Source: Bordetella parapertussis
GTDB taxonomy: Bacteria; Pseudomonadota; Gammaproteobacteria; Burkholderiales; Burkholderiaceae_C
Length of the DNA: 64,000 bases
Direction of reading: 5' to 3'
NCBI GenBank assembly: GCA_945878355.1
Contig: CAMCTC010000015.1
Coordinates: 9,033 to 73,032 of the forward strand
Shown here: piece by piece, positions 36,544-44,755 of the stretch
How positions within the stretch are numbered: the stretch's first letter is position 1
How the letters are laid out: the number at the start of each line of letters is the position of its first letter
The notes under the pieces: generated by a model
Told to the model about the DNA's origin: nothing
What the model saw: only the letters and a program-made list of their open reading frames with translations
The model's database searches: none
Translations under genes and position numbers: made by a program

Positions 36544-37913
36544 TGGCGCTCCGCGAGGTGCGCTGCGATCTGTGCATCCGACAGCCGTGTCAGTTCTCGC
36601 TGCGGCAGACCGGCCAGCAGCGACCAACCTATCGCCATGCTCTGCGCCAGCGTGCGCGGTGAGCTCTGGCTGACCAGCATGGTTTCAAACTCGATGCCAA
36701 AGCGCAGGTAGCTTCGGTCTGTCTCGGCCAGGCCTTCGACGCCCACCACGCTGGCCAGCACCCGGGCTTGGGCGGCGCGGGCATAGGCCGCATAGAGCTG
36801 GCTGGCCAGCGCCGGGTGGTCGGGGTGGGTGTATTTCGCGCCGGTGCCGTCCTTCATCAGCCGCGACAGGCTGGGCAGCACGTTGACCGGCGGGTAGACG
36901 CCGCGCCGGTCCAGGTCGCGCGACAACACGATCTGGCCCTCGGTGATGTAGCCGGTCAGGTCGGGGATAGGGTGGCCGATGTCGTCGGCCGGCATCGTCA
37001 GGATGGACAGCTGGGTCAGCGTGCCAGCGCTGCCGCGCAGGCAGCCGGCGCGCTCGAACAGCGTGGCCAGGTCGGAATACATGTAACCCGGAAAGCCCTT
37101 GCGCGCCGGGATCTCGCCCTTGCTCGACGACACCTCGCGCAGCGCTTCGCAGTAGTTGGTCATGTCGGTCATGATCACCAGCACATGCTTGCCCTGGTCA
37201 AAAGCCAGGTATTCGGCCGCGCTGAGCGCATAGCGCGGCGTCAGCAGTCGCTGGGTGCTGGAGTCGCTGGCCAGGTTCAGGAACAGCGCCGTGCGCTCCA
37301 GCGCGCCGCTGCGCTCCAGGCTGCTGCGGAAGTACTCGGCGCTGTCGTAGGGCACGCCGATGCCGGCGAAGACGATGACGAAGGCTTCCGAATCGTCGCG
37401 CAGCCGGGCATGGCTGGCGATCTCCACCGCGAGCCGGTCGTGCGGCAGGCCGCCGCCCGAGAACAGCGGCAGTTTCTGGCCACGCACCAGGCTGTTCATC
37501 AGGTCCAGCGTGCTGACGCCGGTCTCGATGAAGTCGCGCGGCAGCGCACGCGCCACCGGGTTCATCGGCAGGCCCTCTATCGCCACCTTGCGGTGCGCGG
37601 CCACTGGCGGACCGCCGTCGATCACCTGGCCGACGCCATTGAAGACCCGACCCAGGATGCCGGGCCCGAGGCCGAAGCTCAGCGCTTCGCCGTGGAAGCG
37701 CACCACCGTGCCCTCCAGCGACAGCCCGGCGGTCGATTCCAGCACCTCTATCGTCATGAGCTGCTCGTCGATGGCCGCAATGCGGCCCAGCCTGGTGCGG
37801 CCGTCGGCGCCGCGCACTTCTACCGCGTCGTGCAGGCCGACATCCAAGGTTCGCCGCAAGAACAGCAGCGGGCCTTCCAGCCGCGTCGCCGCACCTTCAA
37901 CCGTCAGCAGCAT
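36540..37913 (-). CDS. atpB: A/V-type ATPase subunit B (regulatory nucleotide-binding)
   Basis: 457 residues, close to the usual ~460. The non-catalytic subunit B motifs are present: 'LPIFSGGGLPH'-type 'LPLFSGGGLPHDRLAVEIA', 'VFAGIGVPYDSAEYF', 'VLVIMTDMTNYCEALREVS', and 'GYMYSDLATLFERAG'. It lacks a Walker A, as expected for B. The ATG at 37913 overlaps subunit A by 17 bases. Confidence 0.93.
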   Translation of the reverse strand: MLLTVEGAATRLEGPLLFLRRTLDVGLHDAVEVRGADGRTRLGRIAAIDEQLMTIEVLESTAGLSLEGTVVRFHGEALSFGLGPGILGRVFNGVGQVIDGGPPVAAHRKVAIEGLPMNPVARALPRDFIETGVSTLDLMNSLVRGQKLPLFSGGGLPHDRLAVEIASHARLRDDSEAFVIVFAGIGVPYDSAEYFRSSLERSGALERTALFLNLASDSSTQRLLTPRYALSAAEYLAFDQGKHVLVIMTDMTNYCEALREVSSSKGEIPARKGFPGYMYSDLATLFERAGCLRGSAGTLTQLSILTMPADDIGHPIPDLTGYITEGQIVLSRDLDRRGVYPPVNVLPSLSRLMKDGTGAKYTHPDHPALASQLYAAYARAAQARVLASVVGVEGLAETDRSYLRFGIEFETMLVSQSSPRTLAQSMAIGWSLLAGLPQRELTRLSDAQIAAHLAERQ

Positions 37914-39696
37914 CGCGGCCCTCAGTGACAGGGTTGGCGGCGGAGGGCAGCGCCGGGGCCAGCGCCGCGAACTCGCACTCAATGCGCGCTTCGAGCTCGG
38001 CGAATCGTGGCAGCGCGTCGTCGGCGATCTCCTCGCCCATGCGTTGCAGCGGTCGCAGACAGGCCATGGAGGCCATGCGTTCAGGCGGCGTGCCGGCCGC
38101 CAGCGCCGATTCCGCCAAGTCCATGAAGTGGCCCAGCAGCCGCATCATCGCGCCCTGGCGCGCCGGGCTGCAGACACGGTCGATCTCGGAGAAGGCCGAC
38201 TGGCGCAGAAAAGCCTCATTGACCAGTTCAGCACACAGCAGCGTGAGTTGCTGGCGCGCCGGCAGCGCGTCGCGGCCGATGATGCGCGCCATGCGTTCGA
38301 GCTGTGCTTGCTCGTCGAGCAGCGTCAAGAAGCGCCGGCGCAGCACCAACCACTGTGGGTTGCCCTGGCTCGTCCACCAGGGCGCGAACTCGCCGGCGTC
38401 CTCGGCATAGCTCTGCAGCGGGTGGATGGCCGGGTAGAAGCGCGCTTGCGCACGCTTGACATCGAGCGCCCAGAAGGCCCTGACATAGCGCTTGGTGTGA
38501 CTGGTCACTGGTTCGGAAAAATCACCGGACGGCGGGCTGATCGCCCCCATCACCGTAACCGATCCGCTGTCGCCAGCCAGGGTCTCGACCAGCGCTGCGC
38601 GCTCGTAGAAATCAGCCAGCCGGCTCGACAGGTAGGCCGGGTAGCCGCCTTCGCCGGGCAGCTCGCCGAATCGGCCCGAGACCTCGCGCAGCGCCTCGGC
38701 CCAGCGACTGGTCGAGTCGGCCATCAGCGCCACCTGCAGGCCTTGGTCGCGGAAATATTCGGCCACAGTGATCGCGCAGTAGATGCTGGCCTCGCGCGCG
38801 GCAACGGGCATGTTGGAGGTGTTGGCGATGATCACCGTGCGCTCCATCAGCGGTCGGCCGCTGCGCGGATCGGTCAGTGTCGGAAACTCGTCCAGCACGC
38901 CGGCCATCTCGTTGCCTCGCTCGCCGCAACCCAGGTAGACGATCACGTCGGCGTTGCAGCCCTTGGCCAGCGCCTCGAGCAACACCGTCTTGCCGGTGCC
39001 AAAGCCGCCGGGGATCGCCGCCTTGCCGCCCTGGGCCACCGGAAACAGGCAGTCGAGGATGCGCTGGCCGGTGACCAGCGGCGCGTAAGCCGGCAGGCGT
39101 CTGCGCACCGGCCGGGGCTGGCGCACCGGCCAGACATGGCTCATCGCCAGCGCGCGCAGGCTGCCGTCGGCCTGACGGATGGTGCAGACGGTCGCATCGT
39201 CGTCAAAGTCTCCGGGGGATACCACCGACTCGACCACGCCGCCGGCGTCGGGCGGGGCCAGGCAGCGCTGGCTTCGACCGGCGGCACCCGCGACCGCGCT
39301 GGCCTGGCCGATGACCGCTCCCGGCGCCAGCAACGCTCCTGCGACGATCGCGGGCTCGAAATACCGGCGGCTGGCGGGGGCGCTGCGCATGCCGGGTTGC
39401 ACGAAGGCCGAAGCCTGATCCGACAGCGGCCGCAGCAAGCCGTCGAAGATATGGCCCAGCAGACCGGGGCCGAGCCGGATGGCCAGCGGCGAACCGTCGC
39501 CTTCTACCTCGGTACCCGGGCGCAGGCCGGTGGTGTCCTCGTAGACCTGGACCACGATCTCGTCGTCGTGGATGCGCACCACCTCGCCCAGCAGCGACTG
39601 GGGCCCGACCCGCACCGATTCGCGCAGCGAGAACGGGCCGAGCTTTTTCGCATGCAGCACAGGCCCTGCGATCCAACGAACGGTGGCCAGGCTCAT
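37897..39696 (-). CDS. atpA: A/V-type ATPase catalytic subunit A
   Basis: 599 residues. Walker A at 230-237 reads GGFGTGKT, where most A/V enzymes have GPFGSGKT. The family insert region (non-homologous loop, ~115-180) is present, which separates A-type from F1-beta. Other motifs: '[14 protein letters not shown]', '[20 protein letters not shown]' and '[20 protein letters not shown]' (given shortened: '[13 protein letters not shown]'). The ATG at 39696 gives '[14 protein letters not shown]'. It catalyses ATP hydrolysis or synthesis. Confidence 0.94.
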   Translation of the reverse strand: MSLATVRWIAGPVLHAKKLGPFSLRESVRVGPQSLLGEVVRIHDDEIVVQVYEDTTGLRPGTEVEGDGSPLAIRLGPGLLGHIFDGLLRPLSDQASAFVQPGMRSAPASRRYFEPAIVAGALLAPGAVIGQASAVAGAAGRSQRCLAPPDAGGVVESVVSPGDFDDDATVCTIRQADGSLRALAMSHVWPVRQPRPVRRRLPAYAPLVTGQRILDCLFPVAQGGKAAIPGGFGTGKTVLLEALAKGCNADVIVYLGCGERGNEMAGVLDEFPTLTDPRSGRPLMERTVIIANTSNMPVAAREASIYCAITVAEYFRDQGLQVALMADSTSRWAEALREVSGRFGELPGEGGYPAYLSSRLADFYERAALVETLAGDSGSVTVMGAISPPSGDFSEPVTSHTKRYVRAFWALDVKRAQARFYPAIHPLQSYAEDAGEFAPWWTSQGNPQWLVLRRRFLTLLDEQAQLERMARIIGRDALPARQQLTLLCAELVNEAFLRQSAFSEIDRVCSPARQGAMMRLLGHFMDLAESALAAGTPPERMASMACLRPLQRMGEEIADDALPRFAELEARIECEFAALAPALPSAANPVTEGRDAADG

Positions 39697-39766
39697 GAGG
39701 CGCCCCAAGCCCTGCTGTGCGGCCTTCCAAGATGGCTCGATCTCATGGGCAGCGACGATGCAACAT

Positions 39767-40375
39767 TCATTCGGCGGCCTCTAGCAAACGCAACAGCTGG
39801 GATTCGAACTCGCGACGATCGGCCAGCAGCCCGGTCAACGTGCCGTCGATCACATTGCCACCTGAAACGATCTTGATGCCAGCGCGGATTGTGGCGTCGG
39901 CTTTCAGCCACGGCACACCAACCGCCGACGCGGTCAGTGAACTCGCTGTGGTCTGTTGTTCTGCAACCGGCCAGTCTGGCGCGTGCACGATGCCCCAATC
40001 ACCTGGCGGCAGGTGAGCACGTGCCGTTGCCACCACTTTGGCAATCCAGGCGGCGCGCGAATCCGGCCGCATCCAGGCCGCCAGCAGTTCATCTGGCAGT
40101 AGCGCCCAGGCCCGCTGCAGCAGGCTGGCTGTGCGCTGCTGTTCGTTCAACCGGCGCTGGGTGGCCAGCCTGGCTTGCGCCGCGGCGAGGGCATCGTGCC
40201 GTCTAGACCGCTGCTGTGCAAACGCCTCGCGCAAATGCGTCAGCGCTTCGGCCCTTGCATGCGACTCCAGTGATTCGGCCTGCGCTTGAGCTGGCTCCAG
40301 GATTTGCGCGCACTGGCGAACGCAGTCGGCTTCGACAAGGGCCAGCAGCGCGCAGGTCTGTTGCGCTAAATTCAT
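39767..40375 (-). CDS. atpE: A/V-type ATPase subunit E (peripheral stalk)
   Basis: 202 residues. An N-terminal Ala/Gln/Glu-rich coiled coil (~1-110) is followed by a small globular domain ending 'GGNVIDGTLTGLLADRREF', similar to the 'G.I..D.TL..RL' end of subunit E. Position between F and A agrees. Divergent in sequence, as is usual for stalk subunits. Confidence 0.8.
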   Translation of the reverse strand: MNLAQQTCALLALVEADCVRQCAQILEPAQAQAESLESHARAEALTHLREAFAQQRSRRHDALAAAQARLATQRRLNEQQRTASLLQRAWALLPDELLAAWMRPDSRAAWIAKVVATARAHLPPGDWGIVHAPDWPVAEQQTTASSLTASAVGVPWLKADATIRAGIKIVSGGNVIDGTLTGLLADRREFESQLLRLLEAAE

Positions 40376-40397
40376 CGAGTTTTACCCGAAGAACTGC

Positions 40398-40694
40398 TCA
40401 TGCATCCAGACCCAGCTGTTTGCGTATTCTGGTGGCGAGGTCAGGCAACGCCGACTCGCCACGCAGGTCGGGCACGACCAGCGCCAACGGCGCCAGTGCT
40501 GATAACGCAACGCGCAAGGCGAGGGCATCGACGCCTGCCGCAACCGAGGTCGACAGCAGGACCAGTGGCGCTTGTGTCCTTGCCCAGGCCAGCGCCGCGG
40601 TTTCGTCGCCGGCTTTCGGAATGCGCACTGTGGCGCCCGCCAACCGGTAGCCGGCGGCGCTGACCTCGTCACCCAAGTAGACAGGTGGTTTCAT
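40398..40694 (-). CDS. atpF: A/V-type ATPase subunit F
   Basis: 98 residues, typical of subunit F. It starts 'MKPPVYLGDEVSAAGYRLAG', matching the family pattern 'GD.....GFRLAG', and continues with 'LVLLSTSVAAGVDALALR'. Subunit F binds the D shaft in the rotor and modulates hydrolysis. The ATG at 40694 is chosen because it begins directly at this conserved segment. Confidence 0.85.
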   Translation of the reverse strand: MKPPVYLGDEVSAAGYRLAGATVRIPKAGDETAALAWARTQAPLVLLSTSVAAGVDALALRVALSALAPLALVVPDLRGESALPDLATRIRKQLGLDA

Positions 40695-40761
40695 GAGGCA
40701 CCTTTCCTGGTCGGTGCGGCGTGATTGGGTCGCGTCGGCGAACGGGTGCCGCAAGCTCGCA

Positions 40762-41133
40762 TCACACCAACCGGTTGAGCATCAGGATCGAGACGATCAA
40801 TCCATAAATCGCGATCCCCTCGGCCAGTCCGATGAAAATCATCAAGCGTCCGAAAAGTTCGGGTCTCTCGGCCAGCGCACCGACCGCCGCTGTGCCGACT
40901 TTTGCGACAGCCAGTCCGGCACCCAGCGAGGACATGCCGGTGGCCAATGCGGCGCCCAGAAAGATCCAGCTGTTGTCCAGCCTGCCAGCGTTGCCTGCCA
41001 CTGCGTCGGTTGCAGCCTGGGCATTTGGCGCCCAAAGCAGCAACGCGCTGGCGGCAAGCCCCAGCAGCAGGGTCGCCGCCATCAGTGCGATGGGCAAGCC
41101 AGGTGTGTTGAGGTCGCTAGTGCCTTCTTTCAT
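40762..41133 (-). CDS. atpK: A/V-type ATPase membrane ring subunit K (c)
   Basis: 123 residues. An N-terminal signal or extra helix ('LMAATLLLGLAASALLLWAPNAQA', cleavage likely after residue 40) precedes one hairpin: helix 1 'SWIFLGAALATGMSSLGAG' and helix 2 'GRLMIFIGLAEGIAIYGLIV'. E105 in 'GLAEGIAIYG' is the ion-binding carboxylate. I do not see the Gln/Thr pattern of Na+-binding NtpK rings, so H+ is more likely (inference). ATGA overlap with subunit I. Confidence 0.88.
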   Translation of the reverse strand: MKEGTSDLNTPGLPIALMAATLLLGLAASALLLWAPNAQAATDAVAGNAGRLDNSWIFLGAALATGMSSLGAGLAVAKVGTAAVGALAERPELFGRLMIFIGLAEGIAIYGLIVSILMLNRLV

Positions 41134-42980
41134 GGTGTTTTCTCCGATGGGGTGAAAGGCGGTGCCGGCAGGCGATGGAATGCGCGGCCCTGACCTTGCA
41201 TGAAGCGCGTGAAAAATTCGAACAACACCAGCCTGGTGGTCTGTATCGCCACCACCATCACCTCCAGCACGATCACGACCGCGTTGCCCAGCATCATCAC
41301 CACGACCTTGGCGACCAGACTGTCGGCGGCATCCATCAATGCGACGATCGCTGACGACAACCCGGCATGGGCCAGCGCGAAAGCCCCGACGCGGGCGAAC
41401 GACAGGGTGTTGATCAGCAACTGCAGCGTTTTCTCGACCAGTTCGCCCAGCGCTTTCGGCGCGGCTTTCAAGCGGCGGCTCGAGACCGCGTGCCCGCCGC
41501 AGAACGCCATGGTGCCAACGACCACCAACACCCAAGCAGTCGGCGTGAAGAAGGCACAGAGCAAGCCGATGTAGACGACGATCAACCAGGCATCGGTCAT
41601 CAGCCAACGCTGCATGGCGCCGCGCCACCAAGCTGCCAACGCGTCCAACGCCAACCCAAGGGTCAGCAGCATGGCGCCACCGGCCAGCGGTGCCAGCAGC
41701 ACAGGCAGTGGCGAGCTCAACGGTTGCAACCACCAGGCTGGCATCAGATGATGCAGGCCAAAAACACTGCCAAACAGCAGTCCAAAGAAGGCCGCGGACA
41801 GGCCGCCGACCATCAGCAGGCGGGCGACCGCGAAGCGATCGCGAAACCACCACGCTGCGCCCGCCAGCAGCAAGCCCTGGCCGACGTCACCGAACATGTA
41901 TCCGAACATCAGCGGCACGATGATCGCTAGCAGCGGCGTTGGGTCGGCCTCGCTGGCCGAAGGCATGCCCAGCGCTCGGCTGAAAATCTCGAAAGGTCGC
42001 GCCCAGGGCGGGTTGCGCAGCAGCAGCGGCGCTTGCAGGCCAACAGGTGGCTGCGCGTAGTGAAGCAGCGCGCGTGCCGAGCAGGCTTGCAGCGCTCTTG
42101 CCAGCGCGTCTGCCTCAGCATGGCTCGACCAGCCCGTGATCCAACAAAACAGATTGCCCGCTTCCAAGGATTGGACGTTGTTCAACAACCAATCCAGCCT
42201 ATAGACGTCGCCGAGCATGCCTGGCAGCGAGTGGCGCTGGCTGATGGCCAATAGTGCGGTCTGCTGCGAGGATTGTTCGGCGACCACTGCGGTCAGCATA
42301 TTTGAGATGTGGGTACGGTTGGCCGCCGCATCGGCGCCCAGCCCGATCGGCACCAAATGACCGCTGCCCTTGAGGCTGCTCACGCGCTGCGCCATCGCCT
42401 GCAACACCGCAGGCGGCCCAGTTGCCAACAAGTGGGGCTGTTCATCGATCAACAGCACCGTGGTCAGCGCCTTCATGCCTGCGGTCGCCAAGTCAGGCAA
42501 GGATTCTGTGTCGGTGCCGGCCGGCAGCACGAACAACTGCACCGACAGCAACGGGCCGGCGGCAGCCAGACGGCTGAGATCCAGCCCCGAAGCCGCCAGC
42601 GCTTCGAGCACGCGCTGCCAGCGCTGCAACTCAGAGACTTCGTCCTGACAACGCTGCAGGCGGCGTATCACCGGTTCGGCGTCCTGCGTCCAGATCCGAA
42701 GCGCCTCCAGGCAACGCTGCATCGTTGCAGCAGGAGCCTCTGGGGTGGCGGAAGGACGGCAATCCTGTGGCCTTGGCCAATAGGCCTGGTAGCGAGACTT
42801 GAGTTCGAGAAACTGCGCCAGCAGCGCCATCACTGGGCCTCGATCGGCGCTCACACCGTCACGCCCGGCGCGAGATTCGAGCTCGACCGCGCCAGTGCTT
42901 GCGAGCGCCTCCAGCACGAGCGTGGTGTCGTCGCGCGCAGCGAGAACCTCGAACCAGCGAGCGGGGCTTGGGCGCAGCAT
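41130..42980 (-). CDS. atpI: A/V-type ATPase subunit I (a subunit, 116 kDa family)
   Basis: 616 residues. The soluble N-terminal half (~1-330) forms the stator arm. The C-terminal half has about seven membrane helices, beginning with 'PLLAIIVPLMFGYMFGDVGQG', the family's most conserved stretch, and containing 'LSFARVGAFALAHAGLS', which holds the helix facing the ring, and 'EVMVVAIQTTRLVLFEFFTRF'. It provides the ion half-channels. Begins at 42980 in ATGA overlap with the subunit C gene. Confidence 0.92.
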   Translation of the reverse strand: MLRPSPARWFEVLAARDDTTLVLEALASTGAVELESRAGRDGVSADRGPVMALLAQFLELKSRYQAYWPRPQDCRPSATPEAPAATMQRCLEALRIWTQDAEPVIRRLQRCQDEVSELQRWQRVLEALAASGLDLSRLAAAGPLLSVQLFVLPAGTDTESLPDLATAGMKALTTVLLIDEQPHLLATGPPAVLQAMAQRVSSLKGSGHLVPIGLGADAAANRTHISNMLTAVVAEQSSQQTALLAISQRHSLPGMLGDVYRLDWLLNNVQSLEAGNLFCWITGWSSHAEADALARALQACSARALLHYAQPPVGLQAPLLLRNPPWARPFEIFSRALGMPSASEADPTPLLAIIVPLMFGYMFGDVGQGLLLAGAAWWFRDRFAVARLLMVGGLSAAFFGLLFGSVFGLHHLMPAWWLQPLSSPLPVLLAPLAGGAMLLTLGLALDALAAWWRGAMQRWLMTDAWLIVVYIGLLCAFFTPTAWVLVVVGTMAFCGGHAVSSRRLKAAPKALGELVEKTLQLLINTLSFARVGAFALAHAGLSSAIVALMDAADSLVAKVVVMMLGNAVVIVLEVMVVAIQTTRLVLFEFFTRFMQGQGRAFHRLPAPPFTPSEKTP

Positions 42981-43780
42981 CAGGCGGCTTGGGTGTGTGG
43001 CACGCCGGTAAACAGCGCACGCAGCAGCAGTTCACCTCGAAGCCGCTCCAGATCGAGCCCGCACAGCGCGATGTGGATGAAGGCTGCTGACGGATCCAGC
43101 ATGGCCCGGCGCAGCAACTGCGACAGATGCGTCCCCAATGACTGTCGCAACAAGTTGCCTGAGCCAGGTGGCGCAGCGGCAAACGCCGAAGCATGGGCGT
43201 GCAGCGCGGCCTCGACCCAGGCAAGCTTGTCGTCCGTCTCGCTGGACCGCCGCGGCAACCGGCGCCGCCATTCAGCGTGCCAAGCGAAGAGCCAGGCCGA
43301 AGGCTGTGCGCCGGCCGATGTCTGTTGCGCCGACCAGGCCATCGCCAATGCGGCAAGGCGGCTAGCCGACAACACGGCGAGGCGTGCGCCGCTGGGTGCA
43401 TCGCACAGTGCGCGGTGCTCGGGGTCATCGAGCATCGCGGCGCTGACCTCACCGTCGCAAGCCAGGTGCTGTAGCAGCGGCAAGTCGGGCAGCACGGCAC
43501 ACCAGGACAGCGCGGCCTGCCATCGCGCAGGCATCCAGCCAACGACCTCGACCACCGTCATGCGCCATTGGCTTCGCAGCGCCGCCTCGATCTGGCGCGC
43601 GCTGGCCGTCGCGGTAAGGCCGAGAACCCAGGGTTGTAGCGACGTGCCACGCGCAGTCTCCAACAACGCGGCGAACTCACGCACTGTCTCGAGCCGTTGC
43701 CAGGTCGATTCGTCAGCGCGCTGGCCGTGGCGCGCGTGCAACCGGGCGTGGGTAAACTCAAGGCTGCCGCAATCAATCAC
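42980..43780 (-). CDS. atpC: A/V-type ATPase subunit C-like protein
   Basis: 266 residues from a GTG at 43780. Opening 'IDCGSLEFTHARLHARHGQ' fits the 'Y..ARLRA' beginning of subunit C (the funnel between rotor and ring), and the rest is alpha-helical with weak conservation. In-frame GTGs at 43789, 43804 and 43819 would add up to 13 residues of repeats 'VYLVS'. The gene overlaps the end of the upstream subunit by 8 bases. Assignment rests largely on position between H and I genes. Confidence 0.72.
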   Translation of the reverse strand: MIDCGSLEFTHARLHARHGQRADESTWQRLETVREFAALLETARGTSLQPWVLGLTATASARQIEAALRSQWRMTVVEVVGWMPARWQAALSWCAVLPDLPLLQHLACDGEVSAAMLDDPEHRALCDAPSGARLAVLSASRLAALAMAWSAQQTSAGAQPSAWLFAWHAEWRRRLPRRSSETDDKLAWVEAALHAHASAFAAAPPGSGNLLRQSLGTHLSQLLRRAMLDPSAAFIHIALCGLDLERLRGELLLRALFTGVPHTQAA

Positions 43781-44153
43781 GAGGTACACCGATACGAGGT
43801 ACACCGATACGAGGTACACCGATCATCGCGTGCACCACCTCGCGCAGGGTTTTATCCAGCGTTTCGATATCGCCTTCGCTGAGTGGTTTCGGTCTGTTGA
43901 AGGTTGCGGATTGGGCTTCGATCTCCGCCAAGCGCTGGGCCAAGTCGCGATCGAAGCCGATGACCAAGCTGCGGATGCGGTGTTCAGTCCGCTCGGTCAG
44001 TCGCCTGGCGCGGGCGCGAGCAGCCTCGACGATCCGATCCGCCTCGTTGCGTGCAGCGTCGATCGCCAACAACGCAGCTTGTTCCGCTCGCAAGACTTCA
44101 GCGATGGCCTCGCCGACAGGATCCTGGATGGGCTGGCCTGGGCGCCCGTCCAC
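43773..44153 (-). CDS. A/V-type ATPase subunit H/G-like stalk protein
   Basis: 126 residues from a GTG at 44153. 'AIAEVLRAEQAALLAIDAAR' and 'EADRIVEAARARARRL' form a coiled coil of the G/H peripheral-stalk type. The C-terminus is a repeat, 'MIGVPRIGVPRIGVPRD', produced by the 15-base tandem repeat shared with the next gene. The start is uncertain: the frame is open far upstream into the hemerythrin gene, but this GTG lies 8 bases after its stop. Confidence 0.72.
   Translation of the reverse strand: MDGRPGQPIQDPVGEAIAEVLRAEQAALLAIDAARNEADRIVEAARARARRLTERTEHRIRSLVIGFDRDLAQRLAEIEAQSATFNRPKPLSEGDIETLDKTLREVVHAMIGVPRIGVPRIGVPRD
43781..43823. repeat. 15-base tandem repeat spanning the overlap of two ATPase genes
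   Basis: The unit GAGGTACACCGATAC is present at 43781-43795 and 43796-43810, with a third copy of 13 bases at 43811-43823. It encodes the C-terminal 'IGVPR' repeats of the H/G-like subunit and, in the shifted frame, 'VYLVS' repeats upstream of the subunit C start. Fifteen bases keep both frames. Confidence 0.92.
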
Positions 44154-44160
44154 GAGGATT

Positions 44161-44655
44161 TCAGCCCGGCTCGCGCCGACTGGCCGGGTAAACGATCGCT
44201 TCCTCGAGTGCGATGTGCTCTCGGTAGAGTTCGGTGAAGACCGGGATCGCCGAGCGCAGCACGTCGAGGTCGTACCAGCTATAGCCCTCAGAAATCGCTT
44301 TGAGCTGTGGCGACAGCTCGAGCCAGTCTTCCTCCAGCCAGCCATGGTCTTGTTGCAAGCGGTGAACATGGTGTATCAGCAATGCATCGCTGCCGTTCAG
44401 GAGCCGCGGGAAGACGAACGACTCTTCGGCCAGGTGATGGGCTTGTGCCGTGCCATCGAAGAAGCGGCAGATCTCGCCGGCCATTCGGCGGGCTGTGTCA
44501 TCGACGCCATTTGCTTCAAGGTGGGCCTCCAGCGTCGACAACTTCGCCAGTGTCTGCATGACCTGACGATGGGTCAGGTCCAGCGACTCGAACGAAGGCA
44601 GTGATGGGACGGCGGGCCGGGCTGGACGGGGGACTCTCGTTTTGGCGCTTGACAT
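44161..44655 (-). CDS. Hemerythrin-like domain protein
   Basis: 164 residues. A four-helix hemerythrin/HHE domain with ligand candidates in 'DLTHRQV', 'AQAHHLAEESFVFPRL', 'HHVHRLQQDHGWLEEDW' and 'LYREHIALEEAIVYP', consistent with a di-iron site. Such proteins bind O2, NO or iron. It lies between the ferredoxin oxidoreductase and ATPase genes, so O2 or NO sensing or scavenging to protect the O2-labile oxidoreductase is plausible (inference). The ATG at 44655 is used; the longer frame has no homology. Confidence 0.87.
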   Translation of the reverse strand: MSSAKTRVPRPARPAVPSLPSFESLDLTHRQVMQTLAKLSTLEAHLEANGVDDTARRMAGEICRFFDGTAQAHHLAEESFVFPRLLNGSDALLIHHVHRLQQDHGWLEEDWLELSPQLKAISEGYSWYDLDVLRSAIPVFTELYREHIALEEAIVYPASRREPG

Positions 44656-44755
44656 GTCAACTCCTGCTGTATGCGTTCGATTCTTAGTTGTTGCGTGTTG
44701 CCACGCTTGGGCTACATCAATCGCGGGCGCATTGAATTTCCTTCCACTCAAGCCC

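Noticed and set aside
36768-37928. 386-codon plus-strand ORF
   Set aside because: Antisense to ATPase subunit B; low-complexity shadow frame.
37360-39876. 838-codon plus-strand ORF
   Set aside because: Lies antisense to the well-supported ATPase A and B genes; its composition (Arg/Ala/Gln-rich, no motif) is typical of a GC-rich shadow frame.
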